This document shows positions 50,129 through 60,227 of a stretch of DNA of 64,000 nt, piece after piece. Origin of the DNA: Paenibacillus sambharensis. Its GTDB lineage: Bacteria; Bacillota; Bacilli; Paenibacillales; Paenibacillaceae. Each line of letters begins with the position of its first letter. Within the stretch, counting starts at the first letter, position 1. The position numbers and the translations under genes are program-made. Location: assembly GCF_003233845.1 (NCBI RefSeq), contig NZ_QKRB01000043.1:124001-188000 (forward strand). The letters are read 5' to 3'. The notes under the pieces are model-generated. The model ran no database searches and was not told the origin of the DNA. It saw only the letters and a list, made by a program, of their open reading frames with translations.

Positions 50129-51652
50129 ATGAAGAACAAAGTCTCAATCATTATTCTTGCCGCTTGCCTATTCTTGTCATCTGTTCATGCATCAGTCACT
50201 GCGGCTGCCAATGTACACGCTGCTATCCAAGCCTTCGAACCAACCTCCCTGATTAAATCGGACGGATCACTCTGGGTATGGGGGAATGAGAGCGGTAGCA
50301 AGCACACCGGCAGTCTTTCTGTTCCTACCCAAATACACGGCTTGACGGACGTGGCAGCCTCCTTTTCCAATCATCTCGTCATGAAGGAAGATGGCACAGT
50401 TTGGTTCTGGGAGAGGGACCCGTCCACTTTAACCTTTCAGGTCTATCCTGTTGAAAAATTGAGCAATCTTACTGCCGTCTATCCGGGTAACAAGGAGTCC
50501 TTGGCTTTAGACGCTCAAGGCAACGTCTATATCATCCCCACAGATTACGAACTTACCTCCAGCGATCTGGATAACATCGTGATGATCCCTGGCGTAGACC
50601 ATATTAAGGCCATTACTAATTATACCGATGAAGCTTATCAGCTGCGGTGGCTTCTATTGAAGGAGGACGGCTCCGTCCTGCGGGATGCAGGCTCCTTAGA
50701 GACGTTCGAGCCGCTCCCATCCCTGGTTGATGTGGTTGATATCCAAGGAAATCTGGCCCTGAAAAAGGATGGTACAGTATGGTCCTTACCTGATGCTGCC
50801 AATGGGTTAAAAGAGGGTCAGGTTGGTGCTTCAAGGCTGAGCGGGCTGTCTGATATCCGCTCTATTACCAGTGGAGCATATTCAAGCCTCGCCATCGACC
50901 GGCAATCCAGACTCTGGTTTTGGGGAGTGACCTACACGGGCTACTCGGATGGAACTAACCTTCATGCACAATCGAAACCCGTCCGGTTGACCAGCATTAC
51001 GAATGTGAAGGAAGCTTATATCATCGAGCGCTCCATCGTAGCGTTGACCCAGGAGGGCAAGGTGTACAGCGCCTCTATTAACCGGAAACAAATGCCTGCT
51101 GATCCTGAGTTCACGCTTCTGGCATCGGATGTAAGTCAGATCAAGAAGGGCAACCGGCACATTATCATGCAAAAAACCGACGGCTCCTTATGGGGATGGG
51201 GAATGAACAAAAACGCGCAGCTGGGACATGGGGATTTTAAAGTTGAATATTCGACCCCTGTTCAGGTTCAAAGGCCAATCTCTGTCGTACTTAACGGCGA
51301 ACCAGCTGCATTATCGGGCGGTGTCATCATCCGGAACAACCAGGCCTTCATTCCGCTGCGTTCCGTGTTCGAGAAGATGGGTGCCGGGATCAGCTTTAAC
51401 ACAGGTGCAGACGGGACGAGTAAATATGTAGTCATCAAACGAAACGATAAGGGTACAGCGCCCGTTGAAATCACCATTGATTACAAATCGGGGAATGCTG
51501 TGCTGAATGGAAAGACGATTAAGCTTCCGAACAAACCATTTATCGTTGCAGGAATTGCCTATCTGCCGCTGCGTTTTGTCAGTGAGTCGCTCGGAGCCAA
51601 TGTGTCCTGGGCACAACAGGAAGGCAGGATTACGATCATGACTGAGAAATGA
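50129..51652 (+). CDS. Secreted RCC1-repeat and stalk-domain protein
   Basis: 507-residue exported protein. Signal peptide to about residue 26 (ASVTAAA). Residues ~30-390 carry RCC1-like propeller repeats, seen as KSDGSLWVWGN, KEDGTVWFWE, KKDGTVWSL and KTDGSLWGWGMNKNAQLGHGD. Residues ~400-507 are a copper-amine-oxidase stalk domain (FIPLRSVFEKMGAGISFN, YLPLRFVSESLGANVSW). Probably a cell-surface adhesive or structural protein. Second stalk-domain protein of the window (with 10385-11944). Confidence 0.85.
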   Translation: MKNKVSIIILAACLFLSSVHASVTAAANVHAAIQAFEPTSLIKSDGSLWVWGNESGSKHTGSLSVPTQIHGLTDVAASFSNHLVMKEDGTVWFWERDPSTLTFQVYPVEKLSNLTAVYPGNKESLALDAQGNVYIIPTDYELTSSDLDNIVMIPGVDHIKAITNYTDEAYQLRWLLLKEDGSVLRDAGSLETFEPLPSLVDVVDIQGNLALKKDGTVWSLPDAANGLKEGQVGASRLSGLSDIRSITSGAYSSLAIDRQSRLWFWGVTYTGYSDGTNLHAQSKPVRLTSITNVKEAYIIERSIVALTQEGKVYSASINRKQMPADPEFTLLASDVSQIKKGNRHIIMQKTDGSLWGWGMNKNAQLGHGDFKVEYSTPVQVQRPISVVLNGEPAALSGGVIIRNNQAFIPLRSVFEKMGAGISFNTGADGTSKYVVIKRNDKGTAPVEITIDYKSGNAVLNGKTIKLPNKPFIVAGIAYLPLRFVSESLGANVSWAQQEGRITIMTEK

Positions 51653-51710
51653 GAAAGGCCCGATCTCAGAGGGATCTGATCGGAGGAGCGCTGACTTAAT
51701 CGCAGCATGA

Positions 51711-51745
51711 AGGCAGCCGGTCCTGTTGACTGGCTGCCTCTTAAG
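51711..51745 (+). terminator. Possible terminator
   Basis: AGGCAGCC (51711-51718) pairs with GGCTGCCT (51732-51739), followed by CTTAAGTT; weak T content. Confidence 0.5.
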
Positions 51746-51813
51746 TTGGAGTTACATGGGAGAGATAGCACAACAGCATGCTTTGCTAAAGGGTAGAGTA
51801 AGGAGAGGATTTA

Positions 51814-52026
51814 ATGGCTTCTGATGGTTTAACGGAACAAAAAAAAGCTGAGATAATAGATAACTACGGGTTCAATGATGCGGAACCATTAAGAGACACG
51901 CAGCATCAAGTTGACTATGACTATGGTACAAGTTTTGATTTCTCTACACTACTAATACCATCAGTGATTCTTTTGTTGTTTACCAGTTTTATTTTGCTAT
52001 TTTTGTTCAAGAGAAGAAAGAGGTGA
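51814..52026 (+). CDS. Small single-span membrane protein, 70 residues
   Basis: Acidic N-terminal half (ASDGLTEQKKAEIIDNYGFNDAEP...), then LLIPSVILLLFTSFILLFLF and a basic RRKR end: an outside-facing acidic domain anchored by one segment. AAGGAGAGG site. Eight bases from the DUF3841 gene, so cotranscribed. No family recognised. Confidence 0.7.
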   Translation: MASDGLTEQKKAEIIDNYGFNDAEPLRDTQHQVDYDYGTSFDFSTLLIPSVILLLFTSFILLFLFKRRKR

Positions 52027-52034
52027 GGTGGACC

Positions 52035-52550
52035 ATGAAGCTATGGACCATACAGTCTTTCCATGCTTGGGAAGAAGCATTAGCCTCAGGCTATTTAGTC
52101 GGTAACGTTAATTTTGTTTGGGAAGAGTTTCTTCAGCCCTACCATTGGATGATGGAGCAAATGAAAAATAGGCTGCCTAACTATAGAGATGAATACCCGG
52201 TTTGGCTGTGGCCCGATAGGCCGGACTTAAGACATTCTGGACACATGTCCAAAGGGAAGAAAGCCGTTTTGCTTGAAGTCAACTTGAACGAGGAAAATGT
52301 ATTGTTCTCAGATTTTCAAGCGTGGCACATTGTATTAGCTAATCATTACTTAGCTCTCACAGAGGAAGAAGACCTGCTGTTCGAATCTGGGTGCGGGAAC
52401 ATGAGTATTGAAGAGAGCTGGCAAAGAATTTTTAACTATGATGAAATACGCCAGTATGAATACTGGGAGGGTTCAGAAGATCTGCAGGCGGTTACAGGTG
52501 CTGTGCCCTTATCCCGAATTAAACATATCAAGACCTTTATCGGACGTTAG
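52035..52550 (+). CDS. DUF3841 protein
   Basis: 171 residues, soluble. KLWTIQSFHAWEEALASGYL at the start and PVWLWPDRPDLRHSGH are typical of DUF3841. Start ATG 52035 behind GAGGTGAGG; GTG 52023 is less likely. Function unknown. Confidence 0.82.
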   Translation: MKLWTIQSFHAWEEALASGYLVGNVNFVWEEFLQPYHWMMEQMKNRLPNYRDEYPVWLWPDRPDLRHSGHMSKGKKAVLLEVNLNEENVLFSDFQAWHIVLANHYLALTEEEDLLFESGCGNMSIEESWQRIFNYDEIRQYEYWEGSEDLQAVTGAVPLSRIKHIKTFIGR

Positions 52551-52647
52551 TGGTTACTTAGCAGCCGGATCACTCCAGATGGGTTGCAGGCTTTTTTTAG
52601 TGAAAACGCCATCCGATCCATGTATATACAATCAGGAGGATAAGAAG

Positions 52648-53709
52648 ATGAAGGAAATGCTAGAAATCCAGAGGGCTGTCGATCAGTTGGGTGATGACAA
52701 TCTGAAATCCTGTCTGCGGCTTGCATTGAAGCAGATTAGACTGCTAAAAGAACAGAAAGAACCGCCCGAGGATGCGGTGAACACGTTAATTGATCTGTAC
52801 GATAACCTTATAGAACTGCAGGAGAAGAAGACATTCTGGGACCCAAAACCGGACTGCACGCATGTGCATATTGTCGTAGGGGATTCTTTTGCGGGCAGTA
52901 CGAAGCTGGCACTTAAGCAGCTGGGCTGGTCTGCTGCGCACAAGGTGATTACGATGCGCGAAAATTACGCTATAGGGCCGCTTGGCCGTTTGGATTCCCC
53001 GGAAGGGCGCAGGACGCGAAACGATTGGTTTCAGGATAATATGGCGGAGGCATTCTGGACCTTCATCTCTTCTGAAGAAGAGTACAATGAACTGGTGTCC
53101 AAGCTGGAACAAATTCCAGAACAGGCAGAAGTGATTGTCTGGACCAGCCGCAGTGTTCGTGAACAGACCGGGATGCGGCATTCGCTGTATCTTCTCCGCA
53201 ACAAGCGCAGCGTGATCCGTGTATGTGATGCTCCCGCGATCACCGAGGAGCTATTCAACCGACCGAACGCCTTCATGGAATACAGGCGCTCCGGGGAGAT
53301 ACCGCCTGACAGGCTTCGAGAAGCTCTTGAACGGATAAGCGGCTGCAGGCAGCTGTCCGCTGACGAGATCACGCGGTTTGCGGAGGAATGGCTGGAGATT
53401 TCAGAGCAAGGCGGACTATTGCGCATTTGGACTGACGAAGCTGTTCATGCGGTGCCGGCCGACTATTATGATTCCTATTTGCTGGAGAAGCTGGATTACC
53501 TGAGACCTGCCTCCGATCACAGATTTTTGAAGGCTTCCCGATTGATTGGAGAGGCGATGGCATATTGCGAACAGGACATTGGAGATTCCTATTTTGAATT
53601 CCGTCTGAGAGAGATGATTTATGGAGGGATTCTGGAGATTAAAGGAGTGCCTGCGGCTATGAGATTTTACAGTGTGAGGCGTAAGGAACGCTTGGGGGAA
53701 GGCGGGTAA
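52648..53709 (+). CDS. DUF1835-domain protein
   Basis: 353 residues. After a helical N-terminus comes HVHIVVGDSFAGSTKLALKQL and RENYAIGPLGRLDSPEGRRTRNDWF, the DUF1835 signature, with a DUF3658-like C-terminal part. ATG 52648 follows AGGAGGA; the longer frame from 52408 overlaps DUF3841 in another register and is rejected. Role unknown. Confidence 0.83.
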   Translation: MKEMLEIQRAVDQLGDDNLKSCLRLALKQIRLLKEQKEPPEDAVNTLIDLYDNLIELQEKKTFWDPKPDCTHVHIVVGDSFAGSTKLALKQLGWSAAHKVITMRENYAIGPLGRLDSPEGRRTRNDWFQDNMAEAFWTFISSEEEYNELVSKLEQIPEQAEVIVWTSRSVREQTGMRHSLYLLRNKRSVIRVCDAPAITEELFNRPNAFMEYRRSGEIPPDRLREALERISGCRQLSADEITRFAEEWLEISEQGGLLRIWTDEAVHAVPADYYDSYLLEKLDYLRPASDHRFLKASRLIGEAMAYCEQDIGDSYFEFRLREMIYGGILEIKGVPAAMRFYSVRRKERLGEGG

Positions 53710-53790
53710 TTTACAGGTAATTGCTATAATAACTACAACACTATTGACTAGCATGCAAAATTTTTTAGGGTTAAATACAAGGGTTACACA

Positions 53791-53823
53791 AGGCAGATGG
53801 TCCAAGTGATCGTCTGCTTTTGC
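53791..53823 (+). terminator. Intrinsic terminator
   Basis: GCAGATGGTC and GATCGTCTGC pair with two G-U pairs, then TTTTGCTT; 80 bases beyond the DUF1835 gene. Confidence 0.6.
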
Positions 53824-53831
53824 TTATGTAT

Positions 53832-53893
53832 GCGTTAAAACGAGCGTTCTAGCAACTGCGCTTATGGCCATTATTGTTAGCTGGTTTTAACGC
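53832..53893. repeat. 62-base imperfect inverted repeat
   Basis: Perfect 10-bp ends GCGTTAAAAC and GTTTTAACGC with a partly self-complementary interior. It lies in the 428-base gap (53710-54137) between the DUF1835 gene and cas3; the rest of that gap, apart from the terminator at 53791 and a TATAAT near 54090, shows nothing I recognise. Confidence 0.45.
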
Positions 53894-54137
53894 TTAACTG
53901 TTACTTCGGTTTTCGTTTCATTCTTCTGCCCTATCAATCGCAAGGTTCTCCTAGCAATGCCTCCACCACGCAGGATTGGGAATGTTTGTTCGCTGGCAAT
54001 ATATAGACAACACTCTTGAATATAATTTTACATACAGAGCGAAAGAGAAGGTGAGTTTTCTGACAAACTTTTGTTTACAAGTTCAGCTATAATAGATAAT
54101 AGACTGTCAATTTCTGATATATAACGGGGGCTTAGAG

Positions 54138-56573
54138 ATGCAGTATATTGCTCATATAAGGGAGCGCGACGGTACCATTCAAGCGGTGGGAGAACATCTT
54201 AAGGCTGTAGGAGAGTTAGCGGCTTCCTTCGCGGTGCCTGGGGGGCTGAGCAATCTCGCGCGTTTATCTGGTATTTTGCACGATATGGGAAAGTATAGTG
54301 ACGCCTTCACAAATTATATCATTCAAGCAGTCACTAATCCGGATTCTCCCCCCAAACGAGGCTCTGTCGATCACTCAACAGCTGGAGGACGATGGATCTA
54401 TCGGAAGTATCATAACGGGTCCCTGAATATGAAGCAAGAGGAGATGATTGCCGCAGAATGGATTGCCATGTGCATCATCTCTCATCATGGTGGACTACGG
54501 GACTTTCTTGGACCTGATCTGGAGTCCGAGTTTCTGGAGAGAGTCGCTAAGAAAGAACTGGACGATTACGAAGAAGCTGCTGCACGATTGCGAGAAGAGT
54601 TTGAGCATAAAGATCTAGATCATCTGTTTCATCAAGCAGCTGATGAAATACGACTGGTTATCGAGAAAATACAATTAAAGTATCTTCATACGGTAACTGC
54701 AACTCTGGCCCTGAAATATGTCTTCAGCTGTCTAATTGATGCAGATCGGACGGACACACGGGAATTTGAAGAAGGCGAAGTGAAGCAGGAGGATAAGGAT
54801 TGTGATTTGTTTTTCCGACGTTGCTACAACTCTCTAATGGACCATATACAACAATTAGAGGTATTAGAGGATGCCGGAACCCAAATCCATCAGTTAAGGG
54901 GCCAGATGTCGCGTGAATGTGAGGCCTTCGCTGACAATAAGCCAGGGATTTACCGTCTGTCTATCCCTACCGGTGGCGGCAAGACACTGGCCAGCCTTCG
55001 GTACGCTTTAAAACACGCCATGCTTCATGGGCAGGAACGTATTGTTTTCATCGTGCCTTACACAACGATCATAGAGCAGAATGCGCAGGAAATTCGAAGT
55101 GTTCTTGGAGAAGAGGGTCTGATCCTTGAGCATCACTCAAACATCATTCAAGACCGTAATACCAGAGAAGAGGAAGACGATACCGAGGCAGTCGGACTAC
55201 GCAAGAAGCTGAAGTTGGCACGTGATAACTGGGATAGCCCAATTATCTTTACGACAATGGTTCAATTCCTGAATACCTTTTATTCGAGCGGAACACGTAA
55301 TGTGAGAAGGCTTCATCGTCTTGCTAATGCCGTCCTCATCTTTGATGAGGTGCAGTCCGTTCCAGTCAAATGTGTTTCCTTATTTAATCAGGCACTTAAC
55401 TTTCTATGCCACTTCGGCAAGTCTACAGCGGTACTGTGTACGGCTACCCAGCCTGCTCTAGATTTTGTGGAACATAGCTTGAAGGTGACAGCAGGAGATA
55501 TGATTCATAATCTACACGAAGTGAGACAGAAATTTAAGCGGGTGGAGATTGTGGATCTCACTGAATCGCAAGGCTGGGATGCTTCGTATTTGAATGATTT
55601 CGTTCAAAATAAACTCCAGAACGTCCGGAGCCTTTTGGTTATCCTAAACACAAAGAATGCTGCTCGTAAACTCTTCGAGACAATGCAGGATGATGAGATG
55701 GCTTCTGGCTGCCGGATGTTCCACTTAAGTACGAATATGTGTCCTGCTCATCGCAAGGAAGTACTTCAAAATCTGAAGCAGGCACTGCTAGAAGGGGAGC
55801 GAGTCGTTTGCGTGAGCACGCAGCTGATAGAAGCAGGAGTGAATATCAGCTTCGACTGCGTGATCCGTTCTTTAGCTGGCCTTGATTCGATTGCACAGGC
55901 AGCCGGTCGGTGCAATCGGCACGGACGAGACCCTGTTCGTAACGTGTATATTATCAAGTCTTCGGATGAGAATCTGGATCGGCTGACAGAGATCCGTGAA
56001 GGAGCGAAAGTAACTGAGAGGGTATTGAGAGAGTTTAAACAGAATCCCGAAGGCTTAGGATTTGATCTGCTATCAGATGAAGCATTGAGGATGTACTTTC
56101 AATACTATTATCATCAGATGTCCCCCCTGCTCAATTATGAGATCAAGGGGTTGCAGGACCGGCCGATGGTGGACTTGTTGAGTAATAACGGTCATTATGC
56201 AGCAGCTTACAAGTCTCGTCACAAGAAGCCGTTCCTCTTGAGAAGCAGACAAGCTCTAGCCACGGCCTCCCGGCATTTCGAAGTTATCGAGCAAGGCGCT
56301 GTGCCGGTACTGGTTCCATACAATGTAAAGGCAAACGCTATTCTACTGGATTTGAATGGAGAACCAGGTGTTAAGGAGCTGAGCGCATTGCTGAGGCAAG
56401 CTCAGCAGTACGTTATACAAGTATACGATGGTGAGTTCAAACGGCTGCACGAAGATGGAATGATTTACGAACTGTTTAACGGAAGCATCTACGCTTTAAG
56501 GGAGACTGCCTACTCCTATGATTATGGTTTAAACCCCAGCGGAATCGAGAAATGGGAAGCGTATTTTGCATAA
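54138..56573 (+). CDS. cas3: CRISPR type I-C Cas3 nuclease-helicase
   Basis: 811-residue effector that degrades DNA bound by Cascade. N-terminal HD nuclease: SGILHDMGKYSDAF near 55, SVDHSTAGG near 78 and IISHHGGLRD near 118. Helicase: Walker A SIPTGGGKTLASLRYA near 278, DEVQ (IFDEVQSVP) near 405, and motif VI QAAGRCNRHGRDP near 597. ATG follows CGGGGGC. Separated by 139 bases and a second promoter from the other cas genes. Confidence 0.95.
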   Translation: MQYIAHIRERDGTIQAVGEHLKAVGELAASFAVPGGLSNLARLSGILHDMGKYSDAFTNYIIQAVTNPDSPPKRGSVDHSTAGGRWIYRKYHNGSLNMKQEEMIAAEWIAMCIISHHGGLRDFLGPDLESEFLERVAKKELDDYEEAAARLREEFEHKDLDHLFHQAADEIRLVIEKIQLKYLHTVTATLALKYVFSCLIDADRTDTREFEEGEVKQEDKDCDLFFRRCYNSLMDHIQQLEVLEDAGTQIHQLRGQMSRECEAFADNKPGIYRLSIPTGGGKTLASLRYALKHAMLHGQERIVFIVPYTTIIEQNAQEIRSVLGEEGLILEHHSNIIQDRNTREEEDDTEAVGLRKKLKLARDNWDSPIIFTTMVQFLNTFYSSGTRNVRRLHRLANAVLIFDEVQSVPVKCVSLFNQALNFLCHFGKSTAVLCTATQPALDFVEHSLKVTAGDMIHNLHEVRQKFKRVEIVDLTESQGWDASYLNDFVQNKLQNVRSLLVILNTKNAARKLFETMQDDEMASGCRMFHLSTNMCPAHRKEVLQNLKQALLEGERVVCVSTQLIEAGVNISFDCVIRSLAGLDSIAQAAGRCNRHGRDPVRNVYIIKSSDENLDRLTEIREGAKVTERVLREFKQNPEGLGFDLLSDEALRMYFQYYYHQMSPLLNYEIKGLQDRPMVDLLSNNGHYAAAYKSRHKKPFLLRSRQALATASRHFEVIEQGAVPVLVPYNVKANAILLDLNGEPGVKELSALLRQAQQYVIQVYDGEFKRLHEDGMIYELFNGSIYALRETAYSYDYGLNPSGIEKWEAYFA

Positions 56574-56628
56574 TATAAGTGAGACACCACGACAATATAA
56601 GCCGATCGTCTGCTAACTATAATTATCC

Positions 56629-56657
56629 TTGACTAACATTTATAAACAGTAGACAAT
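56629..56657 (+). promoter_or_regulatory. Promoter of the cas5-8-7-4-1-2 unit
   Basis: TTGACT (56629-56634), 17 bases, GACAAT (56652-56657), in the AT-rich gap after cas3. Confidence 0.5.
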
Positions 56658-56712
56658 AGATCAAATTACCTATCTTAAATTATATTGAGTTAATACGAAA
56701 GGAGCATAGGTT

Positions 56713-57450
56713 ATGATCCGTAATTCTATCCAATTCAAGGTGTACGGCAAGTATGCGTTGTTCACCGACCCTCTCAGTAAAATCGGGGGTGAGAAAATGT
56801 CGTATCCAATTCCGACTTACGCAGCGCTTAAAGGCATCGCTGAATCCATCTACTGGAAGCCAACTATTATCTGGTATATCGACTCGGTCCGTATCATGAA
56901 ACCGATCCAAACGGAGTCAAAAGGTATTCGGCCTCTAGAATACGGAGGAGGAAATACTCTAGCCTATTATACTTATCTTAAGGATGTCGAGTATAACATA
57001 TCAGCCCACTTCGAGTTTAACCTTCAACGCGAGGAATTAGAATACGATCGCAATGAATTCAAACATCACAATATCGCGAAGCGTTGCCTCCAAGCTGGTG
57101 GACGGCGGGATATCTTTCTTGGCGCCCGAGAGTGCCAAGGTTATGTGGAACCTTGTGAATTTAGTGATGGAGTAGGGTTCTATGACAATCAGGAACACGA
57201 TATGCCCTTCGGCGTCATGGTGCACGGCATTAATTATCCAGATGAGACGGGCCGTAACACGCTTGAGACTCGCTTATGGAGCCCCATAATGGAAAGGGGG
57301 GTGATTGATTTCATTCGTCCGGAGGAATGTCGTTTGATAAGACCAATTAGCACATCCAGTTTGCCAAAATCGTTTGGCTCGTCTAATATGCAGCCGGCCG
57401 ATGCGCTGTTTCAAGAGATGTTCCAAGGTGGAGAGGGGGAAGTAACATGA
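56713..57450 (+). CDS. cas5c: Cas5c (Cas5d) crRNA endonuclease
   Basis: 245 residues. In type I-C this protein replaces Cas6 and cuts the repeat RNA, then stays on the crRNA 5' handle. Candidate catalytic residues: Tyr in [10 protein letters not shown] and the Lys-His of [31 protein letters not shown] and [10 protein letters not shown] are family marks. AAAGGAGC site; its stop overlaps the cas8c start (ATGA). Confidence 0.94.
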   Translation: MIRNSIQFKVYGKYALFTDPLSKIGGEKMSYPIPTYAALKGIAESIYWKPTIIWYIDSVRIMKPIQTESKGIRPLEYGGGNTLAYYTYLKDVEYNISAHFEFNLQREELEYDRNEFKHHNIAKRCLQAGGRRDIFLGARECQGYVEPCEFSDGVGFYDNQEHDMPFGVMVHGINYPDETGRNTLETRLWSPIMERGVIDFIRPEECRLIRPISTSSLPKSFGSSNMQPADALFQEMFQGGEGEVT

Positions 57451-59366
57451 CCTGGTTAGCCAAGCTGTACCAGACATATGAGAACAACCTTGAAGCCGTT
57501 GGTAAGTTTAAGAAGCGGTATAACGGACAAGAATACACGCTCCTTCCGGTATCCCATACCACCCAGTCGGCGCAGATTGAAGTTATCCTCGATCACAATG
57601 GTAATTTTCGTCACGCTGAAGTAGTGGATAAGTCAGATGCCAGTACATTGATTCCTTGCACCGAGGCCTCCTCGAACCGGACAAGCGCTCCAGTCCCCCA
57701 TCCTCTGCATGACAAGCTAGTTTATGTAGCAGGTGATTATCGGTCATATGGCGGTGTGGTGAAAAAAGGGGATCCTCATGCGGATTACATGCGGCAGTTG
57801 AGAGAGTGGTGTGACTCTCCATATGGGCATGACAAGGTACAGTGTGTCTATCGCTATCTTATGAAGGGAACTCTTATTGCGGATCTTGTCCGGCAGCAAA
57901 TTCTTCACGTTGACGAGAACAACAGCTTAATCGAAAGATGGAGTTCAGACCGTCCAGGGGAGAAACCCAAAATTTATAATGTGCTGGCAGGTGACCAGAA
58001 TGCTGCCTTCGTGCGGTTTGCCGTTGAACAAATCGGTGAATTGGAACATCGGCTATGGCGGGATGAATCGGTACAGAACTCTTATATCCAATATTATATG
58101 CAAAAGCAGAATGAGCGTGACGTGTGTTTTGTTACGGGAGAGATGATGCCTTACGCGGATAAGCATGCTTCCCGCATCCGCCATTCAGCTGATATGGCGA
58201 AACTGATCTCAGCCAACGACAATTCGGGCTTCACCTTTCGTGGACGTTTCTTAACGAGCAGGGATGCGGCTTCCATTAGCTATGAGGTGTCTCAGAAGGC
58301 CCACAATGCGTTAAAGTGGTTGGTTGCAAAGCAGGGAATGACCATAGACGGCCGTGTATTTGTAGTTTGGGGAACCAAGGAAGAGGAAATCCCAGATCCC
58401 TTTGCCGATACTTATGGCCTTAACAGGGATGAGGCGTCTGATGCGGGGGATGCAACCCATGAGGAATTTGCGCAGCAGGTTAAGAGAGCCATTCAGGGCT
58501 ACCGCCATAATTTGGACTATCAGTCAGATGTCAATATTATGGCGCTTGATGCGGCTACTCCGGGGCGCATGTCTGTTGTATATTATCGTGATATGAACAA
58601 GGAGCTTTTCCTGAACAAGTTGCAGGAATGGCATGGATCATGTTATTGGCGGCACAGCTACCATTTGGACCAGGAGAAGAAGCGCATTGTATTCACCGGA
58701 ACACCATCAACCCGTGATATAGCCTTTGCGGCATATGGTTCTGGTGCAAGTGATACTGTTGTGAAAGGACTTTTGGAACGAATGCTTCCCTCTATTCTAG
58801 ATGGAAGGAAAATTCCGAATGATATTGTACGAAATGCGGTGAGTCGAGCTTCGAACCCTATCAGCATGGAGCGATGGGAGTGGGAGAAGACGCTCAGCAT
58901 CGCCTGCTCGTTAGTGAATAACACCCAGTGGAATGAAGGGAAGGGATTTCAAGTGGCTCTGGATACTAATAACATCAACCGGGACTACCTCTTCGGCCGG
59001 ATGCTGGCCATTGCCGATGTTTTAGAACGGACGGCGCTCGGCTGGGAAGAGAAGAGGGCTACTAATGCAGTGCGTTATATGAATGCTTTTGCACAGCGTC
59101 CTGCAAGGACATGGACCGTTATTCAATCCAATCTACAGCCATACCAAGCGAGGATGGGAATGGATGCGGGGTTTTATAACCGTTTGCTTGATCAGGTGGG
59201 ATCACAGCTGCAGCCGGAGGATTTTACAGATAAACCGCTTGGGGGACTGTATCTCTTAGGTTTTTACAGCCAGCGCCAGGACTTGTATACAAGCAAGAAG
59301 GACAAGGAGTTTAAAGCATCCTCGGAAGCAACTGAACTACATACAACCGAACAAGGGAGAGAGTAA
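57447..59366 (+). CDS. cas8c: Cas8c (Csd1) large Cascade subunit
   Basis: 639-residue large subunit that recognises the PAM and holds the target. [20 protein letters not shown] at the start, [19 protein letters not shown], then [12 protein letters not shown] are Csd1 hallmarks. Length is in the usual range. The final ~137 codons probably also yield Cas11c from an internal start. Confidence 0.94.
   Translation: MTWLAKLYQTYENNLEAVGKFKKRYNGQEYTLLPVSHTTQSAQIEVILDHNGNFRHAEVVDKSDASTLIPCTEASSNRTSAPVPHPLHDKLVYVAGDYRSYGGVVKKGDPHADYMRQLREWCDSPYGHDKVQCVYRYLMKGTLIADLVRQQILHVDENNSLIERWSSDRPGEKPKIYNVLAGDQNAAFVRFAVEQIGELEHRLWRDESVQNSYIQYYMQKQNERDVCFVTGEMMPYADKHASRIRHSADMAKLISANDNSGFTFRGRFLTSRDAASISYEVSQKAHNALKWLVAKQGMTIDGRVFVVWGTKEEEIPDPFADTYGLNRDEASDAGDATHEEFAQQVKRAIQGYRHNLDYQSDVNIMALDAATPGRMSVVYYRDMNKELFLNKLQEWHGSCYWRHSYHLDQEKKRIVFTGTPSTRDIAFAAYGSGASDTVVKGLLERMLPSILDGRKIPNDIVRNAVSRASNPISMERWEWEKTLSIACSLVNNTQWNEGKGFQVALDTNNINRDYLFGRMLAIADVLERTALGWEEKRATNAVRYMNAFAQRPARTWTVIQSNLQPYQARMGMDAGFYNRLLDQVGSQLQPEDFTDKPLGGLYLLGFYSQRQDLYTSKKDKEFKASSEATELHTTEQGRE
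58953..59366 (+). CDS. cas11c: Internal Cas11c from within cas8c
   Basis: Type I-C systems are known to make a small subunit from an internal start in cas8. Here GAAGGGAAGGG (58935-58945) lies 7 bases before an in-frame GTG at 58953, just ahead of [17 protein letters not shown], where the helical C-terminal domain begins. The product would be 137 residues. ATG 59008-region Met (in GRMLAIAD) is a weaker alternative. Confidence 0.6.
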   Translation: MALDTNNINRDYLFGRMLAIADVLERTALGWEEKRATNAVRYMNAFAQRPARTWTVIQSNLQPYQARMGMDAGFYNRLLDQVGSQLQPEDFTDKPLGGLYLLGFYSQRQDLYTSKKDKEFKASSEATELHTTEQGRE

Positions 59367-59369
59367 GAC

Positions 59370-60227
59370 ATGAGTACATTGGATCGTAAAATTGATTTTG
59401 CCGTGGTCTTAACAGTTCGTAATGCTAACCCGAACGGAGACCCGCTGAATGGCAACAGACCAAGGCAGAATTACGATGGTCATGGGGAAATTTCGGATGT
59501 GTGTCTGAAACGCAAAATCCGAAATCGGCTCCAGGATATGGGTGAATCTATCCTAGTTCAGTCCGACGAGCGTAGGTCCGACGAGCACCGCAGCATTAAG
59601 GATCGAGTGGATGCTAACGCCGCTGTTCAGGAATTTGCAAAGGGAAAAAAGTCGAATAACGAGCTGTATGCCAAGGCTGCTTGCGAGCAATGGATTGATG
59701 TTCGGAGCTTCGGACAAGTATTCGCCTTTGGCGGCGGCGGAGAGGGAGGGGTCTCCATTCCGATCCGAGGGCCGGTAACTTTGCACCCAGCTTTCAGTCT
59801 GGCGCCGATCGATATCACTTCTCTGCAGATCACGAAGAGTGTTAATTCGGTAACTCCTGCCAAGGATCCAAATAAGAAGGGGCCAGATACGATGGGGATG
59901 AAGCATCGGGTGGATTTCGGTGTGTATGTGTTCTATGGAAGCATTAATACCCAGCTGGCAGAGAAGACCGGATTTACTTACGAGGACGCCCGGAAGCTCA
60001 GGGAAGCTTTGATTACCTTGTTTGAAAACGATAGTTCCTCCGCACGCCCAGACGGCAGTATTGAGGTGAATAAAGTGGCCTGGTGGGAACACGCCTCCAA
60101 GCTGGGACAGTATTCCTCAGCAAAGGTGCATCGATCAGTTGATGTGCAGGTTGATGAAATGGGAATCCCAATCGTAACTCTGCAGACGCTGGAAGGGCTG
60201 GTACCCCAGGTGTTCGATGGCCTATGA
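59370..60227 (+). CDS. cas7c: Cas7c (Csd2) Cascade backbone
   Basis: 285-residue RNA-binding backbone subunit. KIDFAVVLTVRNANPNGDPLNGNRPRQNYDGHGEISDVCLKRKIRN-type opening (residues 6-52), DVRSFGQVFAFGG and IRGPVTLHPAFSLAPI are the family signature. Start 3 bases after cas8c; AGGGAGAG site. Confidence 0.95.
   Translation: MSTLDRKIDFAVVLTVRNANPNGDPLNGNRPRQNYDGHGEISDVCLKRKIRNRLQDMGESILVQSDERRSDEHRSIKDRVDANAAVQEFAKGKKSNNELYAKAACEQWIDVRSFGQVFAFGGGGEGGVSIPIRGPVTLHPAFSLAPIDITSLQITKSVNSVTPAKDPNKKGPDTMGMKHRVDFGVYVFYGSINTQLAEKTGFTYEDARKLREALITLFENDSSSARPDGSIEVNKVAWWEHASKLGQYSSAKVHRSVDVQVDEMGIPIVTLQTLEGLVPQVFDGL

Noticed and set aside
52408-52647. N-terminal extension of the DUF1835 protein
   Set aside because: Overlaps the DUF3841 gene in another frame; AGGAGGA and ATG 52648 give a clear start.
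53832-53893. tRNA gene in the gap before cas3
   Set aside because: The inverted repeat lacks a cloverleaf, TTCRA loop and CCA-side features.
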